Notes: generated by a model from the letters alone, not told the origin. Counted from the stretch's first letter, positions 52,277 to 62,943 are shown. The stretch: 64,000 nucleotides of DNA from Erythrobacteraceae bacterium (GCA_024642525.1 JAHEAX010000059.1:310001-374000); one strand, 5' to 3'. Numbers and translations: made by a program.

Positions 52277-53256
52277 GAGGAAATTCCTGCTGGTCCGCCC
52301 AACGCCACTGCCACGGCTGTGATCAGACCGATGTTGACGAGGATATTGAACGGGAACGTGATGCTGAGCGACATGGTGAGATAAATGCCGGGGTCCGCTT
52401 CGGGCAAGGCAAGGCGCATGGCGGCAGGCACTGCAATATAGCTGGCGCTGGCGCACAAAACACCAAAGGCCGCAGCCGAACCCACATCAAGCCCAATCGC
52501 AGTCCCGGCCAGAACGCCGATCATGCCGTTCACCAGGGGCAGCGCGATCGCGATTGCACCAAGCCGCCACGTCAATGCACGTGCTGACATTATCCTGCGG
52601 GCAGCGATAAGGCCCATGTCTAGCAGGAAGAGGCACAAGACACCCTTGAAGCCTGCTGCAAAGAACGGGCTGACTTCTTCAAAACCGTTGGGGCCAGCGA
52701 CCATGCCGATGGCAAAGCTGCCGAGCAGCAAAACGACGGATGCGTTGAGAAATACCTCGCGCAACATTTCTGACCGTTCGTTGCCGCTGTTGCTACCCAT
52801 ACCACGTGCCAGCAACAGGCCGGAAAGGATGGCAGGTGTTTCCATCGCGGCAAGAACCGCCACCATGTAACCGCCGGGCGGCAGACCAGAAAGTTCGAGG
52901 ATCTGGACAGCAGTAACGTAAGTCACAACGCTGACCGAGCCATAATGCGCGGCGACTGCGCCAGCATTCGTCCTGTTCAGCCGGCCAAAGCCCTTGAGTA
53001 CTGCATAGGCTGAAAGCGGCAGCAGGAAACTGGCCGCAATGCCCAGCAGCAAGACAGTGGCGATGGTGACGCTCAAGCCGGATTCGGCAACTGCGACGCC
53101 GCCTTTGAGACCAATTGCCGCCATCAGGTACAGCGACATCCCCTTTGCAAGGGCTTCGGGAATTGCAAGGTCTGACCGCACAAAGGCGGCAAACAGGCCA
53201 AGGATGAAGAACAGCACCACCGGAGAAGTGAATGTCTGTATTGTCGCAGCGTCCAT
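52273..53256 (-). CDS. SbtA-type sodium-dependent bicarbonate transporter
   Basis: 327 aa with about ten membrane segments in two inverted halves. Conserved stretches are GLKGGVAVAESG, AAHYGSVSVVTYVTA and CASASYIAVPAAMRLALPEADPG, all typical of SbtA permeases. Imports HCO3- with Na+. Heads the sbtA-sbtB-carbonic anhydrase operon. No RuBisCO or carboxysome gene is in the window, so the bicarbonate may feed anaplerotic carboxylases. Confidence 0.88.
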   Translation of the reverse strand: MDAATIQTFTSPVVLFFILGLFAAFVRSDLAIPEALAKGMSLYLMAAIGLKGGVAVAESGLSVTIATVLLLGIAASFLLPLSAYAVLKGFGRLNRTNAGAVAAHYGSVSVVTYVTAVQILELSGLPPGGYMVAVLAAMETPAILSGLLLARGMGSNSGNERSEMLREVFLNASVVLLLGSFAIGMVAGPNGFEEVSPFFAAGFKGVLCLFLLDMGLIAARRIMSARALTWRLGAIAIALPLVNGMIGVLAGTAIGLDVGSAAAFGVLCASASYIAVPAAMRLALPEADPGIYLTMSLSITFPFNILVNIGLITAVAVALGGPAGISS

Positions 53257-53370
53257 ATCCGGCTGCTAGCCACTATCAAATCAAATCGCAATCCTGCCCG
53301 GTGGACTTCATCCCCGCATAGGTTTGCAGATTGCCCGCTACGGCTTGCGGGTTCTGTCTCCGGGCATTAA

Positions 53371-54333
53371 ATGGCCGCCATGAACGACCTCTCCAGCACA
53401 CCTGCCCAAGAGCCGGATCGCCCACAGCGCACCAGAAAACCTGAATGGATTCGGGTGAAGGCCCCTGTCAGCAAGGGGTATCATGAAACGCGCAAGCTGA
53501 TGCGCGATCTCAATCTGAATACCGTGTGCGAAGAAGCGGCGTGCCCGAACATCGGCGAATGCTGGACCAAAAAACACGCCACGGTGATGATCCTGGGCGA
53601 TGTGTGCACTCGTGCATGCGCATTCTGCAATGTTAAGACAGGCATGCCGCGCATCGTCGATCCGCTGGAACCCGAACACACAGCGGCCGCTGCTGCCAAG
53701 ATGGGGCTGGAGCATATCGTGATCACTTCGGTTGATCGCGATGATCTGCCCGATGGCGGTGCAGGCCAGTTCGTTAAAGTCATACAGGCCTTGCGGCGCG
53801 AAACGCCGAACACGACAATTGAAATTCTGACGCCGGATTTCCGCGGCAAGATGCGCGCTGCGGTGGAAGCCATCTGCGAAGCTGGCCCCGATGTTTACAA
53901 CCACAATCTGGAAACAGTGCCGCGGCTTTATCCCACGATCAGGCCCGGTGCGCGCTATTACGCATCGCTGCGCCTGCTGGAAGAAGTGAAAAGCCATGAC
54001 CCGCTGATTTTCACAAAGTCGGGCATCATGCTGGGCCTTGGTGAACAGCGTCTCGAAGTGCATCAGGTGATGGACGATATGCGCAGTGCTGACATCGACT
54101 TCATGACGATGGGCCAGTATCTCCAGCCGACCCCCAAACATGCCAAGGTGATGGATTTCGTGACACCAAAGGCATTTGATGCTTTCGGCGCGATTGCCCG
54201 GGCAAAGGGTTTCCTGCAGGTCGCATCCAGCCCGCTTACACGCTCTAGCTATCACGCAGGCGAAGATTTCGCCCAGATGCGCGCTGCGCGTGAAGCAAAG
54301 CTGGCGCAGAAGCCGAATATTCGCAAAGCCTGA
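53371..54333 (+). CDS. lipA: Lipoyl synthase
   Basis: 320 aa radical-SAM enzyme that inserts sulfur into octanoyl groups on lipoyl domains, such as the one on PdhB here. Auxiliary cluster Cys are in [13 protein letters not shown], and the SAM cluster in CTRACAFC. The C-terminal RSSYHAGE contains the conserved Ser ligand. Two starts nine bases apart (53371, 53380) are both plausible; no strong ribosome site favours either. Overlaps the next gene by one base (TGATG). Confidence 0.97.
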   Translation: MAAMNDLSSTPAQEPDRPQRTRKPEWIRVKAPVSKGYHETRKLMRDLNLNTVCEEAACPNIGECWTKKHATVMILGDVCTRACAFCNVKTGMPRIVDPLEPEHTAAAAAKMGLEHIVITSVDRDDLPDGGAGQFVKVIQALRRETPNTTIEILTPDFRGKMRAAVEAICEAGPDVYNHNLETVPRLYPTIRPGARYYASLRLLEEVKSHDPLIFTKSGIMLGLGEQRLEVHQVMDDMRSADIDFMTMGQYLQPTPKHAKVMDFVTPKAFDAFGAIARAKGFLQVASSPLTRSSYHAGEDFAQMRAAREAKLAQKPNIRKA

Positions 54334-54794
54334 TGCCGGGTATCCGTGAAACCCGGGTGCTGCCGTATAGCTGCGAACAGATGTTCGCGCTGGTCAGCGA
54401 TGTTGCCCGTTATGGCGAGTTTCTGCCCTGGGTGATTGCCACGCGGGTCCGTTCGGACAGCGAAGAGGAAATGATTGCCGACATGGTTGTCGGCTTCAAA
54501 AGCCTGCGCGAAAGCTTCACGTCCAAGGTTACCAAGCAGCGCCCGAATTTGATCGAAGTGCAATATATCGACGGGCCGCTTCGTGATCTCGACAATGTCT
54601 GGCGGTTTGAACCGCTCGCAGATGGCGGTTGCTCGGTCGATTTCTGTGTTGATTTCACTTTCAAGAGCAAGGTCTTCGAAGCGCTCGCCGGCCAGTATTT
54701 CGACAAGGCGTTCCGCAAGATGGTCGCCGCGTTCGAAGCGCGGGCCAAGCAGCTTTACGGCAGCAGCAGTTCCAGCGCACAAATAGTCGCCTGA
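54333..54794 (+). CDS. COQ10/RatA-family START-domain protein
   Basis: 153 aa. Begins [33 protein letters not shown], a polyketide-cyclase/START fold with the COQ10 signature. Members bind coenzyme Q or, as RatA in E. coli, affect ribosome association. Coupling to lipA is common in alphaproteobacteria, which favours a respiratory lipid role. Its last 40 bp overlap the 3' end of the oppositely oriented cinA gene. Confidence 0.88.
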   Translation: MPGIRETRVLPYSCEQMFALVSDVARYGEFLPWVIATRVRSDSEEEMIADMVVGFKSLRESFTSKVTKQRPNLIEVQYIDGPLRDLDNVWRFEPLADGGCSVDFCVDFTFKSKVFEALAGQYFDKAFRKMVAAFEARAKQLYGSSSSSAQIVA

Positions 54795-55252
54795 AGACGG
54801 ATTTCTGCACGGTTCATACCGTCGAACCGCTTTAATTCACCTTCCGGTTCACCGTCGCTGTTACGCACGGCGCGTGCAAAAACGACAGTGCCGACAGGTT
54901 TGAGGTCAGTGCCGCCGCCGGGCCCGGCCACGCCGCTGATGGCCACGGCGACATCGGCATCGCTATTGGCCAATGCGCCTTGAGTCATAGCCCAGACACA
55001 GGCGATGGAGACAGCCCCGAAAGTCTCGATAATGTCGCCCGATACATCCAGCATCTGCATCTTGGCTTCATTGGAATAGGTGACAAAACCACGGTCCAGA
55101 ACTTCAGATGAGCCCGGAACTTCGGTAAGCGCGGCAGACACAAGCCCGCCGGTGCAGCTTTCTGCAACGGTGATCGTTCTTCCGGCGGCCTTGTTGGCCG
55201 CAATGACGCGGGCTGCGAGTGTATAGACTTCCGGCGGCAGGATCGTTTTCAT
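54755..55252 (-). CDS. CinA C-terminal domain protein (nicotinamide-nucleotide amidase)
   Basis: 165 aa. Stand-alone CinA C-terminal domain as in PncC, which deamidates NMN. Signatures: TITVAESCTGGLVSAALTEVPGSSEVLDRGFVTYSNEAK and AISGVAGPGGGTD. No N-terminal MoeA-like domain. Its ATG overlaps the preceding gene stop (TGATG). Overlaps the COQ10 gene tail by 40 bp on the other strand. Confidence 0.92.
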   Translation of the reverse strand: MKTILPPEVYTLAARVIAANKAAGRTITVAESCTGGLVSAALTEVPGSSEVLDRGFVTYSNEAKMQMLDVSGDIIETFGAVSIACVWAMTQGALANSDADVAVAISGVAGPGGGTDLKPVGTVVFARAVRNSDGEPEGELKRFDGMNRAEIRLQATICALELLLP

Positions 55253-55794
55253 CAGAGTTTACCGTTCTCACATATCGAAGGGTTCTTCACATCGGCCACG
55301 CTGAAGATGAAGCTGGCAAGCCCGCCGATATTTTCAGGTGGCAGAGGGGCCAGCAGCGTGATGGCGCGGGCAATCTTGCCGCATTCCTTCACCGGTATGG
55401 CCTTGGCGACTTCCTGCTGGACCATCGCATCGACGAAGGGGCGCATCGTTTCGGCAGGCATGGAGCCGATCAGCGAGGCAATGTCGGCGCCGGATGTCGA
55501 AGCGCCTGCCTTGCCCTGGGCAAAGGTGGTTAGCACGCGTTGCGCCCCTGGCCATGACTTGCTCTGCAGCGGGCGATATTTCCCCAGGAAATCGGCACCG
55601 CGCAGCGTGTTCATGCTGCCGGCGGGCAAGGTCGAAGCGCATTTTGCATCAAGAGCGGAAACGAGGCTGGGCATGGCATAGATGACAGTATCGGACAGGT
55701 CGGCCTGGGCGATGCATTGCTGGGCAAAGGCGACCTGCGGCACGGTGAGTGCGGCAATCGCGGTTGCGGCGGTCACGGATTTCCACATTTTCAT
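55252..55794 (-). CDS. Small secreted protein of unknown function
   Basis: 180 aa. Signal peptide MKMWKSVTAATAIAALTVPQVAFA with probable cleavage before QQC. The mature protein is helical with three further Cys (residues near 52, 140, 176) that could form disulfides. I recognise no family. Lies between ispDF (59 bp upstream) and cinA (one-base overlap) on the same strand. Confidence 0.75.
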   Translation of the reverse strand: MKMWKSVTAATAIAALTVPQVAFAQQCIAQADLSDTVIYAMPSLVSALDAKCASTLPAGSMNTLRGADFLGKYRPLQSKSWPGAQRVLTTFAQGKAGASTSGADIASLIGSMPAETMRPFVDAMVQQEVAKAIPVKECGKIARAITLLAPLPPENIGGLASFIFSVADVKNPSICENGKL

Positions 55795-55853
55795 AGCCGG
55801 ATATTCCTGTCTGAATTGCATGACGGGCTTTTCAGTATTGCCCGCATATTGGT

Positions 55854-57002
55854 TCAATTGGCAAAAACGGTTGCGATCGCCTGCGCTGCAATGCCTTCCT
55901 GCCTGCCGGTGAACCCCAGCCGCTCGGTCGTCGTTGCTTTGACGCTCACTGCATCCAAGTCAACGCCCAGAAGGCCTGCAAGTTTCCGGCGCATGGCCTC
56001 GCGGTGTGGGCCAATCTTGGGCGCTTCGCAAATAATCGTCAGGTCCACATTGCCGATGCGGTAACCTGCCTGCGTTACCAACTTGGCTGCATGTTCGACA
56101 AACTGTGCAGAACGCGCGCCTTTCCATCGTGGGTCGCTGGGCGGGAAATGCTGGCCGATGTCGCCAGCCGCGACGGCACCCAGCAAGGCATCGACCACCG
56201 CGTGCAGCGCCACATCGGCATCACTGTGCCCTGCAAGGCCCATATGATGGTCAATCTGGATGCCGCCCAGCCACAGTTCCTCGCCTTCTGACAGGCGATG
56301 CACATCATAGCCCATGCCAGTGCGCACCATCGGCAATTGCACCATGAAATCCTCCGCGTAAGTCAGTTTTGCCAGCGCTTCGTCGCCTGCCACATGGCTT
56401 ATTCCCAGCCCGTATGCCGCGGCAACCTGCGCATCGTCACCTGCATCGGGTTCACCCTGCCACTGCCGGTGGGCGGCAAGAATATCCGCAAAACGGAATG
56501 CTTGCGGGGTCTGCACCCGGCGCAGCGCCTCACGTTTTGCCGAACCCGCCATCATGCCGTCTTCATCCACGGAAAGGCTGTCAACCACGGGCAGTACGGG
56601 AATGCTGCCAGAATGCGCCGCCAATGCTTCCAGCAACCTGGCGACGACCGCCTGCGGCAACACCGCACGCGCGGCATCATGGACAAGCACGTGTTCGGGT
56701 GGGTTCTGTGCCAGCACCTCAAGCGCATTTCGGACTGATTGCTGGCGTGTAGCGCCGCCAGTCACCAGAATGATATTTGCAATGCCTTGCGTCACGGAGC
56801 GGGCAATTTCGTCTGCGCCTTGCGGGATGGCAATCACGATGGGGTCTGCGCCTGCCGCTGCAAGGGCTTCGGCAGAATGGCGCAACACCGGCTTGCCGCG
56901 CCAAATGGCGAATTGCTTTGGCAAAGGCTGGCCCGCGCGCAGGCCTTCACCTGCAGCAACGATGACTACGGCAAACGGATAAGGGGAAGGGGTATCTGCC
57001 AT
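55854..57002 (-). CDS. ispDF: Bifunctional IspD/IspF enzyme of the MEP pathway
   Basis: 382 aa. N-terminal IspD domain (to about 225): [13 protein letters not shown]...PKQF and DAARAVLP; C-terminal IspF domain: GMGYDVHRL with metal-binding Asp/His, [19 protein letters not shown], and PPSDPRW. Makes CDP-methylerythritol and then the cyclodiphosphate for isoprenoids. The fusion is typical of alphaproteobacteria. [18 protein letters not shown] is the chosen start; 23 extra codons upstream are not family-like. Divergent from dusB. Confidence 0.97.
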   Translation of the reverse strand: MADTPSPYPFAVVIVAAGEGLRAGQPLPKQFAIWRGKPVLRHSAEALAAAGADPIVIAIPQGADEIARSVTQGIANIILVTGGATRQQSVRNALEVLAQNPPEHVLVHDAARAVLPQAVVARLLEALAAHSGSIPVLPVVDSLSVDEDGMMAGSAKREALRRVQTPQAFRFADILAAHRQWQGEPDAGDDAQVAAAYGLGISHVAGDEALAKLTYAEDFMVQLPMVRTGMGYDVHRLSEGEELWLGGIQIDHHMGLAGHSDADVALHAVVDALLGAVAAGDIGQHFPPSDPRWKGARSAQFVEHAAKLVTQAGYRIGNVDLTIICEAPKIGPHREAMRRKLAGLLGVDLDAVSVKATTTERLGFTGRQEGIAAQAIATVFAN

Positions 57003-57079
57003 CGCATCGGGCGCTAGCGCCTTGCGCCATATGCTGCAATGCACTATGCGCTGCCCAAAATTTAGGCACACCTCCCATT

Positions 57080-58096
57080 ATGACGACAGTTCCCACCCCT
57101 CCGGCTTTGAAGCCCATTCAGATCGGCCCGGTCACGATTGACTGTCCGGTCGTGCTTGCGCCAATGACTGGCGTTACGGATATGCCTTTCAGGACGCTGG
57201 TGCGGCGTTATGGTTCGGGCCTCAATGTCACCGAGATGATCGCCAGCCCCGCGATGATCCGCGAAACACGCCAGTCCTTGCAGAAGGCAGCCTGGGACCC
57301 CGCTGAAGAACCTGTTTCCTTGCAGTTGGCAGGATGCAGCCCGACTGAAATGGCCGAAGCGGCCAAGCTGAACGCAGACCGCGGCGCGGCGATCATCGAC
57401 ATCAATATGGGCTGCCCGGTCAAGAAAGTGGTCAACGGCGATGCCGGTTCGGCCCTCATGCGTGATCTGCCGCTGGCTGCCAGCCTGATTGAGGCGACCG
57501 TCAATGCGGTTGATGTGCCGGTTACGGTGAAGATGCGCATGGGCTGGGACCATGGCGCGCTGAACGCGCCTGAGCTTGCCCATATTGCAGAAGATCTCGG
57601 CGCGAAGATGATTACGGTTCACGGCCGCACCCGTAATCAGATGTACAAGGGCAATGCGGACTGGGCATTTATCCGCAGCGTAAAGGATGCCGTGTCCATT
57701 CCTGTCATCGCCAATGGCGATATTTGTGGCATCGAAGACAGTGCAAAGGCACTGGAACAATCAGGCGCTGACGGCGTGATGATTGGCCGCGGTGCCTATG
57801 GCAAACCATGGCTTCTGGGTCAGGTCATGCATTGGCTTAAAACCGGTGAAACAACCCCGACACCTGCCGTTGACGAACAGTTCGACGTGCTGGTGGAACA
57901 TTATCGCGGAATGCTGGACCTTTATGGTCCGCAGGTCGGTGTGCGTGTCGCGCGCAAGCATCTTGGCTGGTATACCAAGGGATTTCACGGATCGGCTGAA
58001 TTCCGCAACCATGTGAATTTCATCGAAGATCCGGACCAGGTGCTGGGCGAACTCGAACGGTTCTACACACCCTTCATGCACCGCCGCGCCGCATGA
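57080..58096 (+). CDS. dusB: tRNA-dihydrouridine synthase (NifR3/DusB)
   Basis: 338 aa FMN barrel. [11 protein letters not shown], catalytic Cys in [15 protein letters not shown] and NGDI are present. Reduces uridines in tRNA D-loops. Known as nifR3 because it heads the ntrBC operon in many alphaproteobacteria, as here; its ATGA stop overlaps ntrB by 4 bp. Confidence 0.95.
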   Translation: MTTVPTPPALKPIQIGPVTIDCPVVLAPMTGVTDMPFRTLVRRYGSGLNVTEMIASPAMIRETRQSLQKAAWDPAEEPVSLQLAGCSPTEMAEAAKLNADRGAAIIDINMGCPVKKVVNGDAGSALMRDLPLAASLIEATVNAVDVPVTVKMRMGWDHGALNAPELAHIAEDLGAKMITVHGRTRNQMYKGNADWAFIRSVKDAVSIPVIANGDICGIEDSAKALEQSGADGVMIGRGAYGKPWLLGQVMHWLKTGETTPTPAVDEQFDVLVEHYRGMLDLYGPQVGVRVARKHLGWYTKGFHGSAEFRNHVNFIEDPDQVLGELERFYTPFMHRRAA

Positions 58097-59166
58097 CCGG
58101 CATTGATGTGCGGCAGGGCGATCGCCCGGTTGCGCAGGTGCAGATTGCGGGTTTGATCTTTGCCGTGCTGCTGCTGGACAAGGACCTTGTCATCGCAGAA
58201 GCCAATCCGGCGGCTGAAAGCCTGTTGGGCCGTAGCAGCAAGCGGTTGATCGGGCTGAAAATCACCGATCTCATCGATTTTGGCGAAAGCCGGATACAGG
58301 AACGCTTGCTGGCCAGCGACCAGCAGCTGATTGCTCGCGGTGTCGTGGGGATGGTGGGCGGTGACCGCCAGCGGCTGAACCTGACCGTCTCCCCCTTGCC
58401 ATCTAACCCGGGCTGGCGTGTGCTTACCTTGTCCGATGGCGGGCGTGACGACATGTCGGGCGAAAGCGAAATGGAAAGTGCAGTGGGTGCGCCTGCTGTC
58501 CTTGCCCATGAAATCAAGAACCCGCTCGCCGCAATCCGCGGTGCGGGCCAATTGCTGGCACGCAAGCTGGATGAAAAGGACCGGCCCCTTGCGACCCTGA
58601 TTTCCGACGAAGTGGACAGGATCGCGCGGCTGATCGACCGTATGCAGAAACTGGGCAGCAACACGCCTGCCGCTGTAGAAGGGTTCAATCTGCACGAAGC
58701 AATCCGCAACGCGATGGCAACAGTGCGTGCCGCTGCGCCAGAAGGCGTGGAACTGATCGAGGAATTTGACCCGTCCTTGCCGCCGGTTTTGGCCAATCAG
58801 GATGCGCTGGAACAGGTGCTGATCAACCTTCTGTCCAATGCGTGCGATGCCTGCCGTAACGTGGAAGGCGGGCAAGTGGTGGTAAAGACGCGTTTCGTCA
58901 GCGGCCTTGCCTTCAGCGCCATCCGGCTGGGCAATGCGGTAAGGGTGCCAATCGAAATTACCGTTTCGGACAATGGTCCCGGTATCGATCCCCAGCTTGA
59001 AGGCCGCATATTCGAGCCATTCGTGACTGCCAAGAAGGGCGGGCAGGGGCTTGGCCTTGCATTGGTCAAGAAGCTGGTCGGCGACATGGACGGGCGCATT
59101 GCCCATAACCGTGACGACAAGGCCGGGTTGACGCATTTCCGCATCAACCTGCCGGTTGCGAAATAA
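58093..59166 (+). CDS. ntrB: Nitrogen sensor histidine kinase NtrB
   Basis: 357 aa cytoplasmic kinase. PAS domain about 15-115; H-box [15 protein letters not shown] with an intact His near 138; N-box [13 protein letters not shown]1 DNGPGID; G2 [12 protein letters not shown]. Under PII control it phosphorylates or dephosphorylates NtrC according to nitrogen supply. Coupled to dusB and followed by ntrC after 11 bp. Confidence 0.95.
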   Translation: MTGIDVRQGDRPVAQVQIAGLIFAVLLLDKDLVIAEANPAAESLLGRSSKRLIGLKITDLIDFGESRIQERLLASDQQLIARGVVGMVGGDRQRLNLTVSPLPSNPGWRVLTLSDGGRDDMSGESEMESAVGAPAVLAHEIKNPLAAIRGAGQLLARKLDEKDRPLATLISDEVDRIARLIDRMQKLGSNTPAAVEGFNLHEAIRNAMATVRAAAPEGVELIEEFDPSLPPVLANQDALEQVLINLLSNACDACRNVEGGQVVVKTRFVSGLAFSAIRLGNAVRVPIEITVSDNGPGIDPQLEGRIFEPFVTAKKGGQGLGLALVKKLVGDMDGRIAHNRDDKAGLTHFRINLPVAK

Positions 59167-59177
59167 AGAGAAAAATG

Positions 59178-60590
59178 ATGCGCGGTCATATCCTGCTGGT
59201 CGAAGACGATAATGCCATCGCCACGGTTGTAAGCGCCGCACTGGAGGATGACGGTTTTGAAGTGAGCAAGGCAGATAGCCTTGTCGGCCGTGACCGCTAT
59301 CTTGCCAACCAGCGGTTCGACGCAATGCTGACAGATGTCATTCTGACAGACGGTGACGGCATCGATGACCTTGGTAAAATCCGCAAGGTTCATCCGGATA
59401 TGCCGATCATCATCCTGTCGGCCCAGAACACGCTGGATACCGCAATCCGTGCGACGGATACGGGCGCGTTTGAATATTTTCCCAAGCCCTTCGACCTGGA
59501 AGATCTTGTCCGCGCAGTTGAACAGGCCGTCGGCACGCGTGAGACCGTGGCGCAATCTGGCGAAGAGATTGGCGAGGGGCTGCCGCTAGTCGGCAGAAGC
59601 CAGGCCATGCAGGGCGTCTTCCGCATGATCACGCGGGTCCTGCGCAACGACCTGACTGTGCTTATTCTTGGCGAATCCGGCACCGGCAAGGAACTTGTGG
59701 CGGATGCTATCCACCAACTGGGGCATCGCAAGACTGGCCCGTTTGTGGCTGTGAATGCCGCGGCGATCCCGGGCGAACTGATTGAAAGCGAGCTGTTCGG
59801 CCACGAGAAAGGCGCTTTTACCGGCGCCGTTTCACAGGCCATTGGCAAATTCGAACAAGCCAATGGCGGCACGCTGTTCCTCGATGAAATCGGTGACATG
59901 CCCGCCGAAGCGCAAACCCGCCTGCTTCGTGCACTGCAATCGGGCCGCATACGCCGTGTCGGCGGACGGCAGGAAATTGCCGTGGATGTGCGCATTGTCG
60001 CCGCCACAAATCGCGACCTCAAACCGATGATTGCTGGGGGCACATTTCGCGAAGACCTGTTCTACAGGCTCAACGTGGTGCCAATCCAACTGCCACCCTT
60101 GCGTGACCGTGCCGACGATATCGGCGCACTGGCAAAGCATTTCTTGCGTCTTGCGGCGAATGACGGCCTGCCGATGCGCCAATTGGATGAAGCCGCGATT
60201 GCCTTGCTGGAACGCCAGCCATGGCGCGGAAATGTGCGTGAATTGCAGAACACGATTTACCGCCTGGCCCTGATGGCGCGGGACGACGTGATTGACATCG
60301 ATACGATCAACAGCGTCATAATCGAAGGCATGGCACCATCAGGTGTAAGTGAAGACGATGGCTTCGGCGCGGCACTTCAAGGCTGGCTGGGGACTGCGGG
60401 CCCGATGCCCGGCAGGCTTTATCAGCGCGCACTTGCCGCATTTGAAAAGCCGCTGTTCGAACATGCCTTGCAGCAAACAGCAGGTAATCAATTGAGAGCC
60501 GCAGAATTGCTGGGCATCAATCGTAATACATTGCGCAAGCGCCTGGTCGATCTTGGCATTGAACCAGACCGCTTCAACGGTGATCGATAG
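59178..60590 (+). CDS. ntrC: Nitrogen regulation response regulator NtrC
   Basis: 470 aa. Receiver domain with the phospho-accepting Asp in MLTDVILTDGDG, AAA+ domain with GESGTGKE, GAFTGA intact (HEKGAFTGA) for sigma-54 contact, and a Fis-type HTH at the C-terminus (LRAAELLGINRNTLRKRL). Activates nitrogen-limitation genes. Two adjacent ATGs; 59178 has better spacing from AAAGAG. Confidence 0.96.
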   Translation: MRGHILLVEDDNAIATVVSAALEDDGFEVSKADSLVGRDRYLANQRFDAMLTDVILTDGDGIDDLGKIRKVHPDMPIIILSAQNTLDTAIRATDTGAFEYFPKPFDLEDLVRAVEQAVGTRETVAQSGEEIGEGLPLVGRSQAMQGVFRMITRVLRNDLTVLILGESGTGKELVADAIHQLGHRKTGPFVAVNAAAIPGELIESELFGHEKGAFTGAVSQAIGKFEQANGGTLFLDEIGDMPAEAQTRLLRALQSGRIRRVGGRQEIAVDVRIVAATNRDLKPMIAGGTFREDLFYRLNVVPIQLPPLRDRADDIGALAKHFLRLAANDGLPMRQLDEAAIALLERQPWRGNVRELQNTIYRLALMARDDVIDIDTINSVIIEGMAPSGVSEDDGFGAALQGWLGTAGPMPGRLYQRALAAFEKPLFEHALQQTAGNQLRAAELLGINRNTLRKRLVDLGIEPDRFNGDR

Positions 60591-60671
60591 GCCGCCCAGT
60601 CGCCTTTAATCGGCGTAATATGTCGGTTTGACGCAAAACGCCTTGCATAAATGCAACAGCGGCGTTGTAAG

Positions 60672-62909
60672 ATGGCAACGATGAACGGATCTTCCTCGAT
60701 AATCCCACGCAGGAGTCCACGCTGGTTGCGGCGGCTTGCGGTCGCGTCGAGACAGGCCAACTTTTTCCTTATCTTTGAAGTCGCTGCGGTTATCGCCTTC
60801 TTCCTGATGGTGGCCAGCACCTATTATACATTCACCAGTGCGCCGCCTGACGGGCAGCTTTTGCCATCGGCGCAGGTCGCATCGCTGCTAATCGGCACTC
60901 TTATTCCGGCAATGGCGATCGTGGTGTTGATCGGGCGGCGTCTCGCCATCCGCCGTGCAGCAGGCAGCACTGCCCGTCTGCATGTGAAGCTGGTGTTCTT
61001 CTTTTCGCTTGTCGCAGCGGTCCCGACCTTGCTGGTCGCGGCATTTGCGGCATTCCTGTTCCAGTCAGGCGTTGATTTCTGGTTTTCGGACAATTCGCGC
61101 GGCTTGATGAAAAATGCGGACGAACTGGCGCGTGGTTATTACGAGCAGAACCAGCTCGAAGTCGCCAATGAAACGGTGGCGATGGCCAGCGATATGCGGT
61201 TCTGGCTGGAACGCGGAACGCTGGCTGACCGTGATTTTGCCGATTTCTACAGGTTTCAGGCTCAGGGCCGGGACTTGAACGAATCCGCCATTTTACAGGA
61301 ATTGCCCGATGGCACGATGCGAACGGCGGCGATGTTCGACCTGCGATCGGACAATGAACCGCAAAAGATGAAGCCTGAAGTCTTCTCCGAGGTGAGGGCG
61401 GGGCAGCAGGTGGTTGTGCAAGGTAATCCGACCCGCATTGAGGCCGTGGCAGCGATTGACCGGAAAAGCGGGATTTACCTTTATAACGCCCGAAATTCAG
61501 AAGCTTTGTCCTTCATGTCATGGGAACGGGCAAAGTCCATTGCATCTGCCTATGAAGTGCTGACCAGCAGGGCGCGTGCGCTCCAGCTGCGGTTTAACCT
61601 CGCCCTGTTTTTCGTCTCCATACTACTGGTGCTGGTGGCGGTCTGGTTCGCCTTGCGCTTTGCAGACAGACAGGTGGAGCCCTTGACCGAGCTTGTCGCC
61701 GCCGCACGCAAGGTCGGCGCGGGTAACTTCTCCCTGCGTGTCGAAGGGCGCACTGGTAATGATGAAATCGGCCAGCTGAACCGCGCCTTCAACCGGATGA
61801 CTGCACAGATCGAACGCCAGACAGACGCGCTGGTGGGTGCCAACAGCCAGCTTGATGCGCGCCGGGCCTTTATGGAAACGGTGCTGGAATCGGTCACTGC
61901 TGGCATCATTTCCACCAGCCCTGATGGGCGTATTTTGCTCATGAACAGCCTGGCCCAGCACCTGTTGCTGGGTGAGCGCGCGCCCATGCCGGCTGACCTG
62001 ACGCTGGAACAGTTGGCCCCGCAGATTAACGCGTTGGTGAACGGCAAGCTGTCGAGTGGTATCGTCAATTATAACAAGGGCGGCGAGTTGCTGACCCTTG
62101 CAGTGAAGGTTGCTGATGCCCCCGAAGGCAAGGTCATTACCTTTGAAGATATCACACGCCAGTTGCTCGATCAGCGGCAGGCTGCATGGTCCGATGTGGC
62201 GCGCCGCATTGCGCATGAAATCAAGAACCCCCTGACGCCGATCCAGCTTGCGACAGAGCGTTTGAAAAGACGGTATCGCCGCCAGATCGAAACAGACGGC
62301 GAATTGTTCGATGAATTGACCAGCACCATTGTCCGCCAGGTGGGCGCCTTGCGCACGATGGTGGATGAATTTTCGTCCTTCGCGCGTCTGCCCAAACCTG
62401 TCTTCCGCGAGGAAAACGCGCTCGATCTCGTGCGGCAGTCGCTTTTCCTGCAAGAAGTGGCCCACCCACAAGTGAATTTCGGCCTGACAACCGACGAGGA
62501 AGGGCCGATCATCATCAATTGTGATCGTCACCAATTGGGCCAGGCAATGACCAATGTGCTCAAGAATGCTGTGGAAGCAGTGGAAGCACGGGCCAATTCT
62601 GCCGAACCTGATTATCGCGGCAAGATTTCGGTGGAAGTCCAGTGCCAGGAAGGCGACCTCGTAATCCGCGTCGAAGATAATGGCGTTGGCTTGCCGCAGG
62701 ATCCTGACAGCATTGTCGAACCCTATGTCACTACGCGTGAAAAGGGCACGGGTCTTGGCCTCGCCATCGTCAACAAGATTGTCGAGGAGCATGGCGGCAA
62801 TATGAACTTTTCCGCTGCGGTAGGCGGCGGAACACGGGTGACGCTTCGTTTCGCCCGAAATCCTGCGTCCCAAAGCCCGGAAGCCCTGGGCGCGGAGGTG
62901 GCAGGATGA
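60672..62909 (+). CDS. ntrY: Sensor histidine kinase NtrY
   Basis: About 745 aa membrane kinase. Three N-terminal spans (near residues 30-55, 75-95, 115-140 of the longest frame), a periplasmic loop to about 300, a fourth span (LFFVSILLVLVAVWFALRF), HAMP, PAS (about 410-500), H-box [15 protein letters not shown] with intact His, and a complete ATPase domain (DNGVGLP, GTGLGLAIV). Pairs with NtrX in nitrogen, redox or envelope sensing. Start uncertain among ATGs at 60651, 60672 and 60681; none has a clear ribosome site. Confidence 0.95.
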   Translation: MATMNGSSSIIPRRSPRWLRRLAVASRQANFFLIFEVAAVIAFFLMVASTYYTFTSAPPDGQLLPSAQVASLLIGTLIPAMAIVVLIGRRLAIRRAAGSTARLHVKLVFFFSLVAAVPTLLVAAFAAFLFQSGVDFWFSDNSRGLMKNADELARGYYEQNQLEVANETVAMASDMRFWLERGTLADRDFADFYRFQAQGRDLNESAILQELPDGTMRTAAMFDLRSDNEPQKMKPEVFSEVRAGQQVVVQGNPTRIEAVAAIDRKSGIYLYNARNSEALSFMSWERAKSIASAYEVLTSRARALQLRFNLALFFVSILLVLVAVWFALRFADRQVEPLTELVAAARKVGAGNFSLRVEGRTGNDEIGQLNRAFNRMTAQIERQTDALVGANSQLDARRAFMETVLESVTAGIISTSPDGRILLMNSLAQHLLLGERAPMPADLTLEQLAPQINALVNGKLSSGIVNYNKGGELLTLAVKVADAPEGKVITFEDITRQLLDQRQAAWSDVARRIAHEIKNPLTPIQLATERLKRRYRRQIETDGELFDELTSTIVRQVGALRTMVDEFSSFARLPKPVFREENALDLVRQSLFLQEVAHPQVNFGLTTDEEGPIIINCDRHQLGQAMTNVLKNAVEAVEARANSAEPDYRGKISVEVQCQEGDLVIRVEDNGVGLPQDPDSIVEPYVTTREKGTGLGLAIVNKIVEEHGGNMNFSAAVGGGTRVTLRFARNPASQSPEALGAEVAG

Positions 62910-62943
62910 AAATGCACATGATTGATGGAAAGGAATTGGCGCA

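Noticed and set aside
54333-54794. Calling the COQ10-like gene a ratA toxin
   Set aside because: Toxin activity is claimed only for E. coli RatA; the lipA coupling favours a coenzyme-Q-related role.
61623-62873. 416-codon open frame antisense to ntrY
   Set aside because: Shadow of the kinase gene; no domain resemblance.
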